From the NCBI RefSeq assembly GCF_003201655.1, contig NZ_QJJU01000002.1:186001-250000 (forward strand): 64,000 nucleotides of DNA, read 5' to 3'. Positions 19,012 to 27,673 of the stretch are shown here, piece by piece. The stretch's first letter is position 1, and each line of letters opens with the position of its first letter. Both the position numbers and the translations under genes were made by a program. This DNA comes from Mycolicibacterium moriokaense (GTDB lineage Bacteria; Actinomycetota; Actinomycetes; Mycobacteriales; Mycobacteriaceae). The notes under the pieces were generated by a model, which saw only the letters and a program-made list of their open reading frames with translations, was not told the DNA's origin and made no database searches.

Positions 19012-19791
19012 ATGGAAGTCGTTATCAGGCAACATGAACAGCAGTGCGGCGTCACCGCGGCCGACATCGTCGCCGACGCGGTCCTTTCCGGTGCGACCAC
19101 ACTGGGACTGGCGACGGGCTCGTCGCCACTTTCCGTGTATCGGGCGCTGATTCGCAGGCATCGGCAAGGTGGCCTGTCCTTCGCCGCGGCGCAGGCTTTT
19201 CTGCTCGACGAATACGTCGGGTTGCCGCCGTCTCACCCCCAGTCGTACGCACACGTCATCCGCGCGGAGTTCACCGACCACGTCGACATCGACTCCGAGC
19301 GCGTGCACAGCCCCAACGGCGTCGCCGACGACATCTTTGTTGCGGCAAGGGAGTACGACGCCTTGATCGCCGACGTGGGCCCCGTCGACGTTCAACTGCT
19401 TGGCATCGGCGGCAACGGGCACATCGGATTCAACGAGCCGGGCTCGTCTCTGGGGTCACGCACCCGCGTCAAGACCCTCACCGAGCAGACCCGACACGAC
19501 AATGCCCGGTTCTTCTCCGGTGTCGACGAGGTACCCCGCCACGTCATCACTCAGGGCCTCGGAACCATCTGCGACGCCCGGCATCTCGTGCTCATCGCGA
19601 CAGGCAGCCACAAGGCGGAGGCCGTCGCGGCAGCCGTCGAAGGCCCGCTTACCGCGAGCTGCCCTGCGTCGGTCCTCCAGCTCCATCCGCACGTCACGGT
19701 TGTGGTCGACGACGCGGCGGCCGCTCACCTGAAGAACGCGGACTTCTATCGATATGCCCTGAAATACAAACCGGCCCAACAAAAGTACTGA
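19012..19791 (+). CDS. nagB: Glucosamine-6-phosphate deaminase
   Basis: The 259-residue product has the NagB signature: LGLATGSSPLSVYRAL (substrate phosphate loop, about residues 31-46), FLLDEYVGLPPSHPQSY with the catalytic Asp, LGIGGNGHIGFNEPGSSL (about 128-145) with catalytic His, and SHKAEAVAAAVEGP. The enzyme converts glucosamine-6-phosphate to fructose-6-phosphate and ammonia in the cytoplasm, the last step of N-acetylglucosamine use. No nagA is adjacent in this window. It is co-transcribed with the ROK regulator. Confidence 0.9.
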   Translation: MEVVIRQHEQQCGVTAADIVADAVLSGATTLGLATGSSPLSVYRALIRRHRQGGLSFAAAQAFLLDEYVGLPPSHPQSYAHVIRAEFTDHVDIDSERVHSPNGVADDIFVAAREYDALIADVGPVDVQLLGIGGNGHIGFNEPGSSLGSRTRVKTLTEQTRHDNARFFSGVDEVPRHVITQGLGTICDARHLVLIATGSHKAEAVAAAVEGPLTASCPASVLQLHPHVTVVVDDAAAAHLKNADFYRYALKYKPAQQKY

Positions 19792-19883
19792 AGCGCCGAT
19801 ACCCGACAAACGTCGCCGCGATCATGGCGATGGGCCATGGGGCGAGCCGACGTAGCTCTATCCGTCTGCCGAGGCGGTTGCTA

Positions 19884-20129
19884 TCACGCGGTCCGAATGA
19901 CGAATGCGTCTGTGTTCTCGTCGTAGCCGACCGTCTCGTCCACGAATAGTTCCCCCACTGTGTGACCGTCCTCAGCGACCGCAATGAAGGTGGCTGCCTC
20001 CTGGTCGTACGCCACCGATCCTTGTATGAACATCGCCGCGACCTCGTGCCCATCCGCTCCGAACACGACGAGCTTCAAGCCTCCGGCATCCTTGAGGTAG
20101 TGCGCCGCTTCGGCACGTGTCGTGACCAT
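19884..20129 (-). CDS. Small conserved hypothetical protein, 81 residues
   Basis: The ATG at 20129 (MVTTRAEAAHYLKDAGG) is chosen because AGAGAGG precedes it and the N-terminal extension of the open frame is Ser/Arg/Pro-rich non-coding-like sequence. The protein has alternating hydrophobic beta segments (LKLVVFGADGHEVAAMF, ATFIAVAEDGHTVGELFV) resembling a small beta-barrel. I do not recognise a family. It is the last gene of the leftward operon starting at glnA4, 25 bases after the SpoIIAA-like gene. Confidence 0.55.
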   Translation of the reverse strand: MVTTRAEAAHYLKDAGGLKLVVFGADGHEVAAMFIQGSVAYDQEAATFIAVAEDGHTVGELFVDETVGYDENTDAFVIRTA

Positions 20130-20154
20130 CGCTGGGGTTCCTCTCTGCTGGTAA

Positions 20155-20529
20155 CTAGCCCTTTCCGGCGGCCCACTCCTTGGCGCGCTCGAGCTCGTCG
20201 AGGCCGAAGATGGCGAGCTCGCCGGGGACCATCCACGCCAGCGCATGCAGCGTGTGGGCGACCCATTCCTTGTCGGATACGACGGCGATTCTCTTGAAGG
20301 CCGAATGATGTTGGAAGAGAGCTCCGAAGCCCATTTTCAGGTCTTCGACCAAGCCGCCAGGGCCGAAGCCCTCGTAGTCGGACGCGATGACCTCCACGAT
20401 CCTGATCTCACCGGTCTTGAGGAGCTCCTCCATGGCGGGCTTGAAGTCGCGCAGATCGTCACCTCGCAGCCGGCCCGACACGCGGATACCAGTCACTCCC
20501 TCGGGCATATCTGGCAGTACTTCAATCAT
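20155..20529 (-). CDS. SpoIIAA-like (STAS-type) protein
   Basis: The 124-residue product resembles the SpoIIAA-like family (DUF3478 type) with MIEVLPDMPEGVTGIRVSGR at the start, a central EVIASDYEGFGPGGLVEDLK and FKRIAVVSDKEWVAHTL. The fold is like anti-anti-sigma STAS proteins, but no kinase partner is nearby and the phosphorylatable Ser of true SpoIIAA is not evident. Function unknown. The start overlaps the stop of the upstream VOC gene by 8 bases, so translation is coupled. Confidence 0.65.
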   Translation of the reverse strand: MIEVLPDMPEGVTGIRVSGRLRGDDLRDFKPAMEELLKTGEIRIVEVIASDYEGFGPGGLVEDLKMGFGALFQHHSAFKRIAVVSDKEWVAHTLHALAWMVPGELAIFGLDELERAKEWAAGKG

Positions 20530-20884
20530 GGAGACACACTTCCGGCTGGTTCAACTCGACGAGGTTGCCGAACGGGTCGTGCAGAACAGCCTGGTACCCG
20601 GCGCCGGCGATGGGCGGGACCCGAAAGACCTCGACGCCGTGGTCTTGCAGGTCGGTGACTGCGGCATCAATGTCGTCGACTCGGATCGCGAAGTGGTTCG
20701 CAGCGGGCGGCTGGGTGTCGGACTCCATCAGGTGTACCTGCTGGCCGCCGGCATCGAGCCAGTACCCCGGGCCGAGATCCGGGCGCGGCAGCTGCGTCAT
20801 TCCGAGGATGTCGCGATAGAAGGCGAGACCCTGCTGCACGTCGGCGACGCAGATGGCGACGTGGTGTAGGCCGGATGGCTTCAT
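20522..20884 (-). CDS. VOC-family (glyoxalase-like) protein
   Basis: The product has 120 residues of a single VOC domain pair: LHHVAICVADVQQGLAFYRD (about residues 6-25, metal His), HLMESDTQPPAANHFAIRVDD, and DPFGNLVELNQPE with the terminal Glu ligand. VOC proteins bind a divalent metal and act as lyases, isomerases or dioxygenases; the specific substrate cannot be read here. It begins 27 bases after the FadR-type regulator stop and overlaps the SpoIIAA-like gene, so it belongs to the glnA4 operon tail. Confidence 0.78.
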   Translation of the reverse strand: MKPSGLHHVAICVADVQQGLAFYRDILGMTQLPRPDLGPGYWLDAGGQQVHLMESDTQPPAANHFAIRVDDIDAAVTDLQDHGVEVFRVPPIAGAGYQAVLHDPFGNLVELNQPEVCLHD

Positions 20885-20911
20885 CGTTGGATTCTTACGC
20901 TGATGTGTCGC

Positions 20912-21634
20912 TCAGTCCAGGAAGCCGTGCAAAAGGGCGGCTGATCCGGCGACGTGTGCCCGCATGGCTTCCGCGGCCCGTTCGCCGTCGCCAGCCAGGA
21001 TTGCGACGACGATCGCTTCGTGCTGCTCGTCGGAGTGGGCGATATTGCGCGGCAGCAGAGGAATCTGGTCGAGGAGCCCGTTGAGCCGCATCCGGTTCTC
21101 GGCGACAAGGGGAACCAGCGACGGCGAGCCTGCCGCCTCTGCGATCGCCAGGTGCAGCCGCGAGTCAAGCCGCCGGTAGTCGTCGGGCTCCGCGCCGCGG
21201 ACATCGGCCAGCCGCGACCACAGCACTTCTCTCTCCGTGGCAGTCAGGGTCCGGTTCGCCGCCATATGCGCGGCGCCGACCTCGAGGATCTCGCGCAACC
21301 GCAACGCGTCGTCGATTTCCGCGCGGGTCACCCCGGCGCTTTCGTCCGTGTGCGTTGGCAGCTCGTCGGCCAGGAATGTGCCGCCATACCTGCCGCGACG
21401 TGCCACCAGATATCCGGCATCGGCAAGCGACTTGATCGCCTCCCGAACGGTGTCGCGGCTGACACCGAGCTTCGAGGCGAGTTCCCTTTCGGGCGGCAGT
21501 GACTCCCCGGGGTGCAGCACGCCGAGCCGGATGGTCTGCAGCAGCCGTTCGACGGTGTCCTCAAACGGATTCCCCGGCCGCACCGGGCGCAGCAGAGCCT
21601 CGCTCGCCAGCGGTACGTCCGGGTCGGCCGTCAT
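20912..21634 (-). CDS. GntR-family regulator, FadR type
   Basis: The start at ATG 21634 (MTADPDVPLASEALL) gives 240 residues and lies 5 bases after the SDR stop. A winged helix (SLPPERELASKLGVSRDTVR, about residues 45-64; DAGYLVARRGRYGGTFLADE) is followed by an FCD-type all-helical ligand domain (LRLREILEVGAAHMAA, RRLDSRLHLAIAEAAGSPSL, DEQHEAIVVAILAGDGERAAE) holding the Asp/His residues that bind metal in FCD proteins. It is embedded in the operon it probably controls; repeated ACCTTT motifs in the glnA4/permease promoter region are candidate sites. Confidence 0.85.
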   Translation of the reverse strand: MTADPDVPLASEALLRPVRPGNPFEDTVERLLQTIRLGVLHPGESLPPERELASKLGVSRDTVREAIKSLADAGYLVARRGRYGGTFLADELPTHTDESAGVTRAEIDDALRLREILEVGAAHMAANRTLTATEREVLWSRLADVRGAEPDDYRRLDSRLHLAIAEAAGSPSLVPLVAENRMRLNGLLDQIPLLPRNIAHSDEQHEAIVVAILAGDGERAAEAMRAHVAGSAALLHGFLD

Positions 21635-21639
21635 GATTC

Positions 21640-22413
21640 CTACAGCGGGGTGACGTAGGCCGAGCTGATACCGCCGTCGACAAGGAACGTCGAGCCGGTG
21701 ATGAACGAGGCGTCGTCGCTGGCCAGGAACGCCACCGCGGCTGCCAGTTCCTCCGGCTCGGCGAACCGTCCGACGGGCACGTGCACCAGCCGTCGCGCCG
21801 CGCGCTCGGGGTCCTTCGCGAACAGCTCCCGCAGCAACGGGGTGTTGACCGGCCCGGGACACAGCGCGTTCACGCGAATACCGCTGCGCGCGTATTGAAC
21901 CCCGAGCTCTCGGGACATCGCCAGAACGCCGCCCTTTGACGCCGTATAGGAGATCTGCGAAGTGGCCGAACCCATCACCGCGACGAACGACGCGGTGTTG
22001 ATGATCGAGCCCTTCTCGGCAGGCACCATGTGCCGCAGCGCGGCCCGGCACGACAGGTACACGGACTTGAGGTTGATGTCCTGCACTCTCTGCCATGCGG
22101 GCAGCTCGGTGGTCTCGATCACGTCGTCGTCCGGCGGCGAGATGCCCGCGTTGTTGAACGCGATGTCGACCGAGCCGTAAGTGTTTGCCGCCGTGTCGAA
22201 CAGGTTGTTGACCGCGTCTTCGTCTGAAACATCAACGGGTACGAACAGCCCGTCGACTTCGTCGGCTGCGGCCTTGCCGGTCTTCGCGTCGATCTCGCCG
22301 ATGACGATCGTGGCGCCCTCGGCGCGCATGCGCTTCGCGGAAGCGAGCCCGATGCCACCCGCACCGCCGGTGATCACCGCGACCTTGCCTGCCAGTCGTT
22401 GAGTCAAATCCAT
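21640..22413 (-). CDS. Short-chain dehydrogenase/reductase
   Basis: The 257-residue SDR has VAVITGGAGGIGLASAKRM (cofactor loop, residues 11-29), NNAG, a catalytic Ser in NTASFVAVMGS and Tyr/Lys in YTASKGG. The Asp in GEID after strand 2 points to NAD(H) rather than NADP(H). It corresponds to Rv2857c. Between aldC and the GntR gene it could oxidise the hydroxyl of a gamma-glutamylated amino alcohol to the aldehyde that AldC then takes. The aldC stop and this start overlap as TGATG. Confidence 0.85.
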   Translation of the reverse strand: MDLTQRLAGKVAVITGGAGGIGLASAKRMRAEGATIVIGEIDAKTGKAAADEVDGLFVPVDVSDEDAVNNLFDTAANTYGSVDIAFNNAGISPPDDDVIETTELPAWQRVQDINLKSVYLSCRAALRHMVPAEKGSIINTASFVAVMGSATSQISYTASKGGVLAMSRELGVQYARSGIRVNALCPGPVNTPLLRELFAKDPERAARRLVHVPVGRFAEPEELAAAVAFLASDDASFITGSTFLVDGGISSAYVTPL

Positions 22414-23777
22414 CAGGCTTCTCCGATCGCGTAAAAGACGTTCTTGGTTTCTGTGAAGGACAACGGCGCGTCGGGACCGAGCTCGCGGCCGAGTCCGGAC
22501 TGCTTGAAGCCGCCGAACGGCGTGTTGTAGCGCACCGACGAATGCGAATTGACCGACAGATTGCCGGATTCCACGGCGCGCGACACCCGCAGCGCCCGCG
22601 ACAGGTTGTCAGTCCAGATCGACCCGGACAGGCCGTATGGCGTGTCGTTGGCAAGCGCGATGGCATCGGCCTCGTCGTCGAAGGGCAGCACCGTAACCAC
22701 CGGACCGAAGATCTCCTCGGTGACGGTGCGGTCGGTGCGCGGCGGTGTCAGTACCGTCGGCGGGAACCAGTAGCCCGGACCTGACGGCGCTTCACCGCGG
22801 AACGCGACCTGAGCGTCGTCGGGTACGTAGGAGGCGACGGTGTTCCAGTGCGCCTTCGAAACCAACGGCCCCATCTCGGTGTCCTTGGACTGCGGATCGC
22901 CGACGACGACGCCCTTGACGGCCGGTTCAAGCAACTCCATGAACCGGTCATACACGCTGCGCTGCACCAGAATCCGGCTGCGGGCGCAGCAGTCCTGGCC
23001 CGCGTTGTCGAAGACGCCGTACGGTGCGGTGGCCGCGGCCTTCTCAAGGTCGCAGTCGTCGAAGACGACGTTGGCGCTCTTGCCGCCAAGCTCAAGGGTG
23101 ACCCGCTTGACCTGGGCGGCCGCCCCCGCCATCACGCGTGTGCCGACCTCAGTGGAGCCGGTGAACACGATCTTGCGGACGTCGGGGTGGGTGACGAAGC
23201 GGTCGCCCACCACCGAGCCCTTGCCCGGCAGCACCTGGAAGAGGTCAGCGGGTAAGCCGGCTTCCGTCGCCAGCTCCCCAAGGCGGATCGAGGTCAGTGG
23301 GGTTATCTCGGCGGGCTTGAGCAACACGGCGTTTCCCGCGGCCAGTGCGGGCGCGAATCCCCATGACGCGATCGTCATCGGGAAGTTCCACGGCGCGATG
23401 ACTCCGACCACACCCAGCGGCTCATTGAAGGTGACGTCCAGCCCGCCCGCTACCGGAATCTGCTTGCCGGACAGCCGCTCCGGGGTCGCCGAGTAGTACT
23501 GCAGCACATCGCGGACATGGCCTGCCTCCCACCGCGCGTTGCCGATCACGTGTCCGGAGTTGGCCACCTCCAGCGCCGCCAGCTCGTCGACGTGTCCGTC
23601 GACGACCGCGGCGAAGGCGCGCAACGCACCTGCCCGCTCGGCCGGCGCGAGAGCGGCCCATTTCAGTTGCGCCGCCTTCGCGCGCGCTACAGCGTCATCG
23701 ACCCCCGCCTCGTCTGTCTGCTCGACGGTGCCCAGCAGCTCCTCGGTGGCCGGGTTGATCAGATCGCTAGCGCTCAC
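22413..23777 (-). CDS. aldC: Aldehyde dehydrogenase (AldC)
   Basis: The 454-residue product has the ALDH fold with GVVGVIAPWNFPM, the NAD loop FTGSTEVGTRV, the general-base Glu in LELGGKSANVV (about residue 234) and the nucleophile Cys in GQDCCARSR (about 268; two adjacent cysteines). EIFGPVVTVLPF also fits. It oxidises aldehydes to acids. In the gamma-glutamyl-amine pathway the substrate would be the aldehyde of a gamma-glutamyl conjugate. The GTG start overlaps the amidohydrolase stop (GTGA). It corresponds to Rv2858c. Confidence 0.9.
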   Translation of the reverse strand: MSASDLINPATEELLGTVEQTDEAGVDDAVARAKAAQLKWAALAPAERAGALRAFAAVVDGHVDELAALEVANSGHVIGNARWEAGHVRDVLQYYSATPERLSGKQIPVAGGLDVTFNEPLGVVGVIAPWNFPMTIASWGFAPALAAGNAVLLKPAEITPLTSIRLGELATEAGLPADLFQVLPGKGSVVGDRFVTHPDVRKIVFTGSTEVGTRVMAGAAAQVKRVTLELGGKSANVVFDDCDLEKAAATAPYGVFDNAGQDCCARSRILVQRSVYDRFMELLEPAVKGVVVGDPQSKDTEMGPLVSKAHWNTVASYVPDDAQVAFRGEAPSGPGYWFPPTVLTPPRTDRTVTEEIFGPVVTVLPFDDEADAIALANDTPYGLSGSIWTDNLSRALRVSRAVESGNLSVNSHSSVRYNTPFGGFKQSGLGRELGPDAPLSFTETKNVFYAIGEA

Positions 23778-24526
23778 GCATTCACCTTTCCCGTTGCATA
23801 CGCGGTCGCGGCCTCGACAACTGCGGCGAACAGCCGCAGATCATCCAGTCGCTCCTCGGGATGCCACTGCACCGCCAAAACGAAGTTCTGCCCAGGGATT
23901 TCGACAGCCTCGATGACACCGTCGGAGTCCTGTGCGCTGACGATCAGGCCGTCCCCGAGCCGATCGATGGCCTGGTGGTGATAACACTGAGCATCAGACG
24001 ACTCGCCGATCAGCGCGGCCAGCCGCGTGCCCGGCACGGTGCGCACCGCGGACGTCGCGAACACCGCATTGCCCTGCTGGTGGTGGGTGTGGCCGATCAC
24101 ATCAGGCAGATGCTGATGTAGCGTGCCGCCGAGAGCGACATTGAGCACCTGCGCTCCACGACAGATTCCCAGCACCGGCATGCCGCGCCGGATCGCACCG
24201 TCGACCAACGCGAACTCGAATGCGTCACGCTGACGATTGTCGGCGACGGGCTCATCGGTCGCCGCGTGCGGCTGTTGACCGTAACCCGCCGGATCGACAT
24301 CCCGTCCGCCCGTGATGATCAGGCCATCCAAGCCGTCGAGAACACGTGCGGCGATCTCGGCGTCCACGGGCTGCGGCGGAAGCAGAGAAGCGATTCCGCC
24401 TGCCAGGTTCACTCCGTCGATGTAGATGGCGGGCAGGAAGCTGGCCCGCACATCCCAAACGCCGGTCTGCGCCTGCTGTAGGTACGTGGTCAACCCGAGT
24501 ACAGGTTTAGAGCCGCTCAAAGCCAC
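23774..24526 (-). CDS. Class I amidotransferase-like gamma-glutamyl hydrolase (PuuD type)
   Basis: The 250-residue peptidase C26 family protein has LIITGGRDVDPAGYG, the nucleophile elbow GICRGAQVLN (Cys about residue 123), HQAIDRLGDGL and the His-Pro-Glu triad end WHPEERLDD. PuuD-type enzymes split gamma-glutamyl-GABA or related conjugates and release glutamate. Location between aldC and glnA4 points to the last step of a gamma-glutamylation pathway. The GTG start at 24526 lies inside the last 20 bases of glnA4; a TTG at 24520 is an alternative. It matches Rv2859c. Confidence 0.85.
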   Translation of the reverse strand: MALSGSKPVLGLTTYLQQAQTGVWDVRASFLPAIYIDGVNLAGGIASLLPPQPVDAEIAARVLDGLDGLIITGGRDVDPAGYGQQPHAATDEPVADNRQRDAFEFALVDGAIRRGMPVLGICRGAQVLNVALGGTLHQHLPDVIGHTHHQQGNAVFATSAVRTVPGTRLAALIGESSDAQCYHHQAIDRLGDGLIVSAQDSDGVIEAVEIPGQNFVLAVQWHPEERLDDLRLFAAVVEAATAYATGKVNA

Positions 24527-25874
24527 GCACCCTTTCCCAGTCGGTCACCGCCGAATTGAATGCGGCCAGTTCCACCCGCGCGTTGTTGAGATAGTGCTCC
24601 ACGACGTCGTCGCCAAATGCCTCACGCGCCACTTCCGACTTTCCGAACAGTGCCGCCGCTTCGGTGAGCGTGGTCGGTAGCCGTTCCGCGCCGCTGGTAT
24701 ACGCGTTGCCCTCCAACGCTTCCGGCAGCTCCAGCTCCCGCTCGATGCCATACAGTCCGCCCGCGATCAGCGCCGACACCGCAAGATACTGGTTGACGTC
24801 GCCGCCGGGCGCGCGGCATTCCACCCGCATGCCGTGGCCGTGCCCGACCACGCGCATCGCACAGGTCCGGTTGTCCATCCCCCACGCGACAGCCGTCGGC
24901 GCGAAGCTGCCCTCGACAAAACGCTTGTAAGAGTTGATGTTCGGTGCGAAGAACAACGTCATGTCGCGCATCGTCGCCAGTTGACCGGCGATAAAGCTGC
25001 GGAACATCGGCGACATGCCGAGCTCGTCGTCCGGGTCGGCGAACACTGCCGAACCGTCGTCGCCGCGCAACGAAATGTGGATGTGGCAGCTATTGCCTTC
25101 GCGCTCATCGAATTTCGCCATGAACGTCAGGCTCTTGCCGTGCTGGTCGGCGATCTCCTTGGCACCGTTCTTGTAGATGGTGTGGTTGTCGCACGTGACG
25201 CGGGCATGGTCGTAGCGGAACGCGATCTCCTGCTGACCGAAGTTGCACTCGCCCTTCACGCCCTCGCAGTACATGCCTGCGCCGTCCATGCCGAGCCGGA
25301 TGTCGCGCAGCAGCGGCTCCATCCGGGTCGACGCATGCATCGCGTAGTCGACGTTGTAGTCGGTGGAAGGCGTCAGCCCGCGGTAGCCGGTCGCCCACGC
25401 CTCCCGAAATCCGGTGTCGAAGGCGATGAACTCCAGCTCGGTGCCGACGTAGGGCACCAGACCAGCCTCGGTCAGTCGATCGATTTGGCGGTTGAGGATG
25501 CTGCGCGGTGCCTGGGTCACGGGGTTGCCGTCGGTCCACGACAGATCGGCCATCACCATGGCGGTGCCCGGCAGCCACGGGATCAGCCGCAAGGTGGAGA
25601 AGTCGGGCGTCATCACCATGTCGCCGTAGCCGGTCTCCCAGCTCGATATCGCGTATCCGTCGACGGTGTTCATGTCGACGTCGACGGCGAGCAGGTAGTT
25701 GCAGCATTCGGCGCCGTGCTCGGCGACGTCGTCGACAAACAGCCGCGCGGACACCCGCTTACCGGTCAGCCTGCCCTGCATGTCGCAGAACGCGACGATC
25801 ACCGTGTCGATGTCGCGGCTGGCTACGAGTCGCTCGAGCTCGGCTTGCGACAACATGCCGGAACTGGGGCTCAC
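24507..25874 (-). CDS. glnA4: GlnA4, glutamine-synthetase-like gamma-glutamyl-amine ligase
   Basis: This 455-residue protein has the glutamine synthetase fold: YVGTELEFIAFD (metal Glu, about residues 140-151), GECNFGQQEIAFR, the His in NSCHIHISLRGD (about 269-280), and the ATP/glutamate Arg in MRVECRAPGGDVNQYL. GS-like paralogues GlnA2-GlnA4 of actinobacteria ligate glutamate to amines; Streptomyces GlnA4 is described as gamma-glutamylethanolamide synthetase. The adenylylation Tyr region of true GlnA is not obvious. It begins the leftward eight-gene operon (GTG 25874 preceded by GGAGGGAG) and is divergent from an amine permease. The actual amine is inferred. Confidence 0.85.
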   Translation of the reverse strand: MSPSSGMLSQAELERLVASRDIDTVIVAFCDMQGRLTGKRVSARLFVDDVAEHGAECCNYLLAVDVDMNTVDGYAISSWETGYGDMVMTPDFSTLRLIPWLPGTAMVMADLSWTDGNPVTQAPRSILNRQIDRLTEAGLVPYVGTELEFIAFDTGFREAWATGYRGLTPSTDYNVDYAMHASTRMEPLLRDIRLGMDGAGMYCEGVKGECNFGQQEIAFRYDHARVTCDNHTIYKNGAKEIADQHGKSLTFMAKFDEREGNSCHIHISLRGDDGSAVFADPDDELGMSPMFRSFIAGQLATMRDMTLFFAPNINSYKRFVEGSFAPTAVAWGMDNRTCAMRVVGHGHGMRVECRAPGGDVNQYLAVSALIAGGLYGIERELELPEALEGNAYTSGAERLPTTLTEAAALFGKSEVAREAFGDDVVEHYLNNARVELAAFNSAVTDWERVRGFERL

Positions 25875-25916
25875 TGTTTGCTCCCTCCGGATAGGACAAC
25901 CAATGACGAGTAGTCA

Positions 25917-25997
25917 ACCTTTGGACGCAGACTTGCTGCGAGATCACCCTCATCTTTCTTGCAACTGTAACGCCCAAAGGTAGGACACCAGACCTTT
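25917..25997. promoter_or_regulatory. Repeated ACCTTT/AAAGGT motifs in the glnA4-permease promoter region
   Basis: ACCTTTGG (25917-25924) and CCAAAGGT (25974-25981) are perfect 8-base inverted copies. AAAGGT-AGGACACCAG-ACCTTT (25976-25997) forms a second inverted repeat. The sequence lies in a 189-base gap between divergent glnA4 and a permease, so it is a plausible operator array, most simply for the FadR-type GntR gene in the operon. The motif does not match the published FadR consensus. Confidence 0.4.
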
Positions 25998-26063
25998 AAC
26001 ACTCTATTGTTCCTATTCAGTGAGCGCGCGTCCGCCCCCGCTCGAGTCAAGAGGAGAACTGCG

Positions 26064-27635
26064 GTGCCCGAGGGTCACGAACATCTCAATGAGGACGAAA
26101 AACTACTCGCGGAACTCGGATACACCCAGGAGCTGCACCGCTCGTGGTCCGGATTCAGCAATTTCGCAATCTCGTTCTCCATCATCTCGATCCTGGCCGG
26201 CTGCTTCACATCGTTCGGCCTCGGCTGGAACAACGGCGGCCCTGCGGCGATTGCCTGGGGCTGGCCGCTGATCTCGCTCTTCATCCTGATCATCGGGCTG
26301 TGTATGTCCGAACTCGTCTCCGCAATGCCAACATCAGGCGGAATCTATTGGTGGGCAAGCAAACTCGGCGGGGTGAAGGCCGGGTTCTACACCGGTTGGC
26401 TGAACCTGATCGGCCTGATCGCGATCTTGGCATCGGTCGCGTACGGCTGCGCGACCTTCCTGGATCTCACGCTCGGCACCTTCAGTGAGACCTGGCTTGC
26501 CGGCTACAGCCTGACCAGGACATTCATTCTGTTCGTGATCATCCTGGCGGTCTCGGCAATCATCAACATCTTCTCCAGCCACCTGCTGGCCGTCATCAAC
26601 AACGTCTCCGTGTGGTGGCACGTGGCGGGCGCGGCCGCGGTGATCCTGATCCTGTTCCTCGTCCCCGAACACCACGCCAGTTTCTCCGATGTGTTCGCAA
26701 AGACCATCAACAACAGCGGCATGTTCGGCGGCGCCACCTCGGGCTTCGGTTGGCTGCTGTTCGTGCTGCCGATCTCGGCGATCCTCACGCAGTACACGAT
26801 CACCGGCTACGACGCCTCGGCACACCTGTCCGAAGAGACGAAGAGCGCCGCCGACGGTGCGGCCAAGGGTATCTGGCGGTCGATCTTCTATTCGGGCATC
26901 GGCGGCTGGATCCTGCTGCTGTCGTTCTTATTCGCGGTCCAGGACTCCGACGCGGTGTCGAAGGGCGGCGGCGCCGTCGCGGTGATCTTCAGCCAGGCGA
27001 TGAGCTCCAAGTGGGTCGCCATCGTGCTGCTGATCTCGACGGCTGGACAGTTTTTCTGCACCGTCGCCTGCCAGACCAGCGCATCGCGGATGCTGTTCGC
27101 GTTCAGCCGCGACCGCGCGGTTCCCGGCCACCAGCTGTGGTCCGCGCTCAGCGCAAAGCGGGTTCCCGCCAACGGTGTAATCGTCACGGCGGTGATCGCC
27201 GCACTCATCACCCTGCCGGCCCTCGTCGCGGTGGACGTCAACGGCGCGCCCGTGCCGGTCGCGTTCTTCGCGGTGGTGTCGATCGGGGTTGTCGGACTCT
27301 ATCTGGCCTTCGCCGTGCCGATCTATTACCGGTGGAGGGCCGGCGATGCGTTCAAGGTGGGCAGCTGGAATCTGCGTGGCCACCACACCTGGCTTGCTCC
27401 CATCGCGCTGATCGAGATCATTGTCACGTCGATCATCGCGCTGTTCCCGACGTCGCTTGGCGGCATGCCGTGGGACCCGAGTTTCGAGTGGAAGTTCGTC
27501 AACTACACCCCGCTACTGGTTGGCGGCGTGCTCGTCCTGCTCTGGATCTACTGGCACGTATCGGTGAAGAAGTGGTTCAAGGGTCCGATCAAGCAGGTCG
27601 ACGAAACCGGCGAGGCGCTGGAAGGCGTTTCGTAG
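26064..27635 (+). CDS. APC-superfamily amine/amino acid permease
   Basis: From GTG 26064 (PEGHEHLNEDEKLL), preceded by GAGGAG, the product has 523 residues with about 12 transmembrane helices. FSNFAISFSIISILAGCFTS (helix 1), MSELVSAMPTSGGIYWWASK and ITGYDASAHLSEETKSA match the APC/BAT branch (GABA and choline permeases of fungi and plants). It probably imports an amine or amino acid. The start at 26007 would add 19 residues without conserved character. Divergent to glnA4, it is the obvious importer for the substrate of the pathway. Confidence 0.82.
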   Translation: MPEGHEHLNEDEKLLAELGYTQELHRSWSGFSNFAISFSIISILAGCFTSFGLGWNNGGPAAIAWGWPLISLFILIIGLCMSELVSAMPTSGGIYWWASKLGGVKAGFYTGWLNLIGLIAILASVAYGCATFLDLTLGTFSETWLAGYSLTRTFILFVIILAVSAIINIFSSHLLAVINNVSVWWHVAGAAAVILILFLVPEHHASFSDVFAKTINNSGMFGGATSGFGWLLFVLPISAILTQYTITGYDASAHLSEETKSAADGAAKGIWRSIFYSGIGGWILLLSFLFAVQDSDAVSKGGGAVAVIFSQAMSSKWVAIVLLISTAGQFFCTVACQTSASRMLFAFSRDRAVPGHQLWSALSAKRVPANGVIVTAVIAALITLPALVAVDVNGAPVPVAFFAVVSIGVVGLYLAFAVPIYYRWRAGDAFKVGSWNLRGHHTWLAPIALIEIIVTSIIALFPTSLGGMPWDPSFEWKFVNYTPLLVGGVLVLLWIYWHVSVKKWFKGPIKQVDETGEALEGVS

Positions 27636-27673
27636 AGGTTTAGGGGTGACGCCCAGCGGGTACCGTCGATTTC

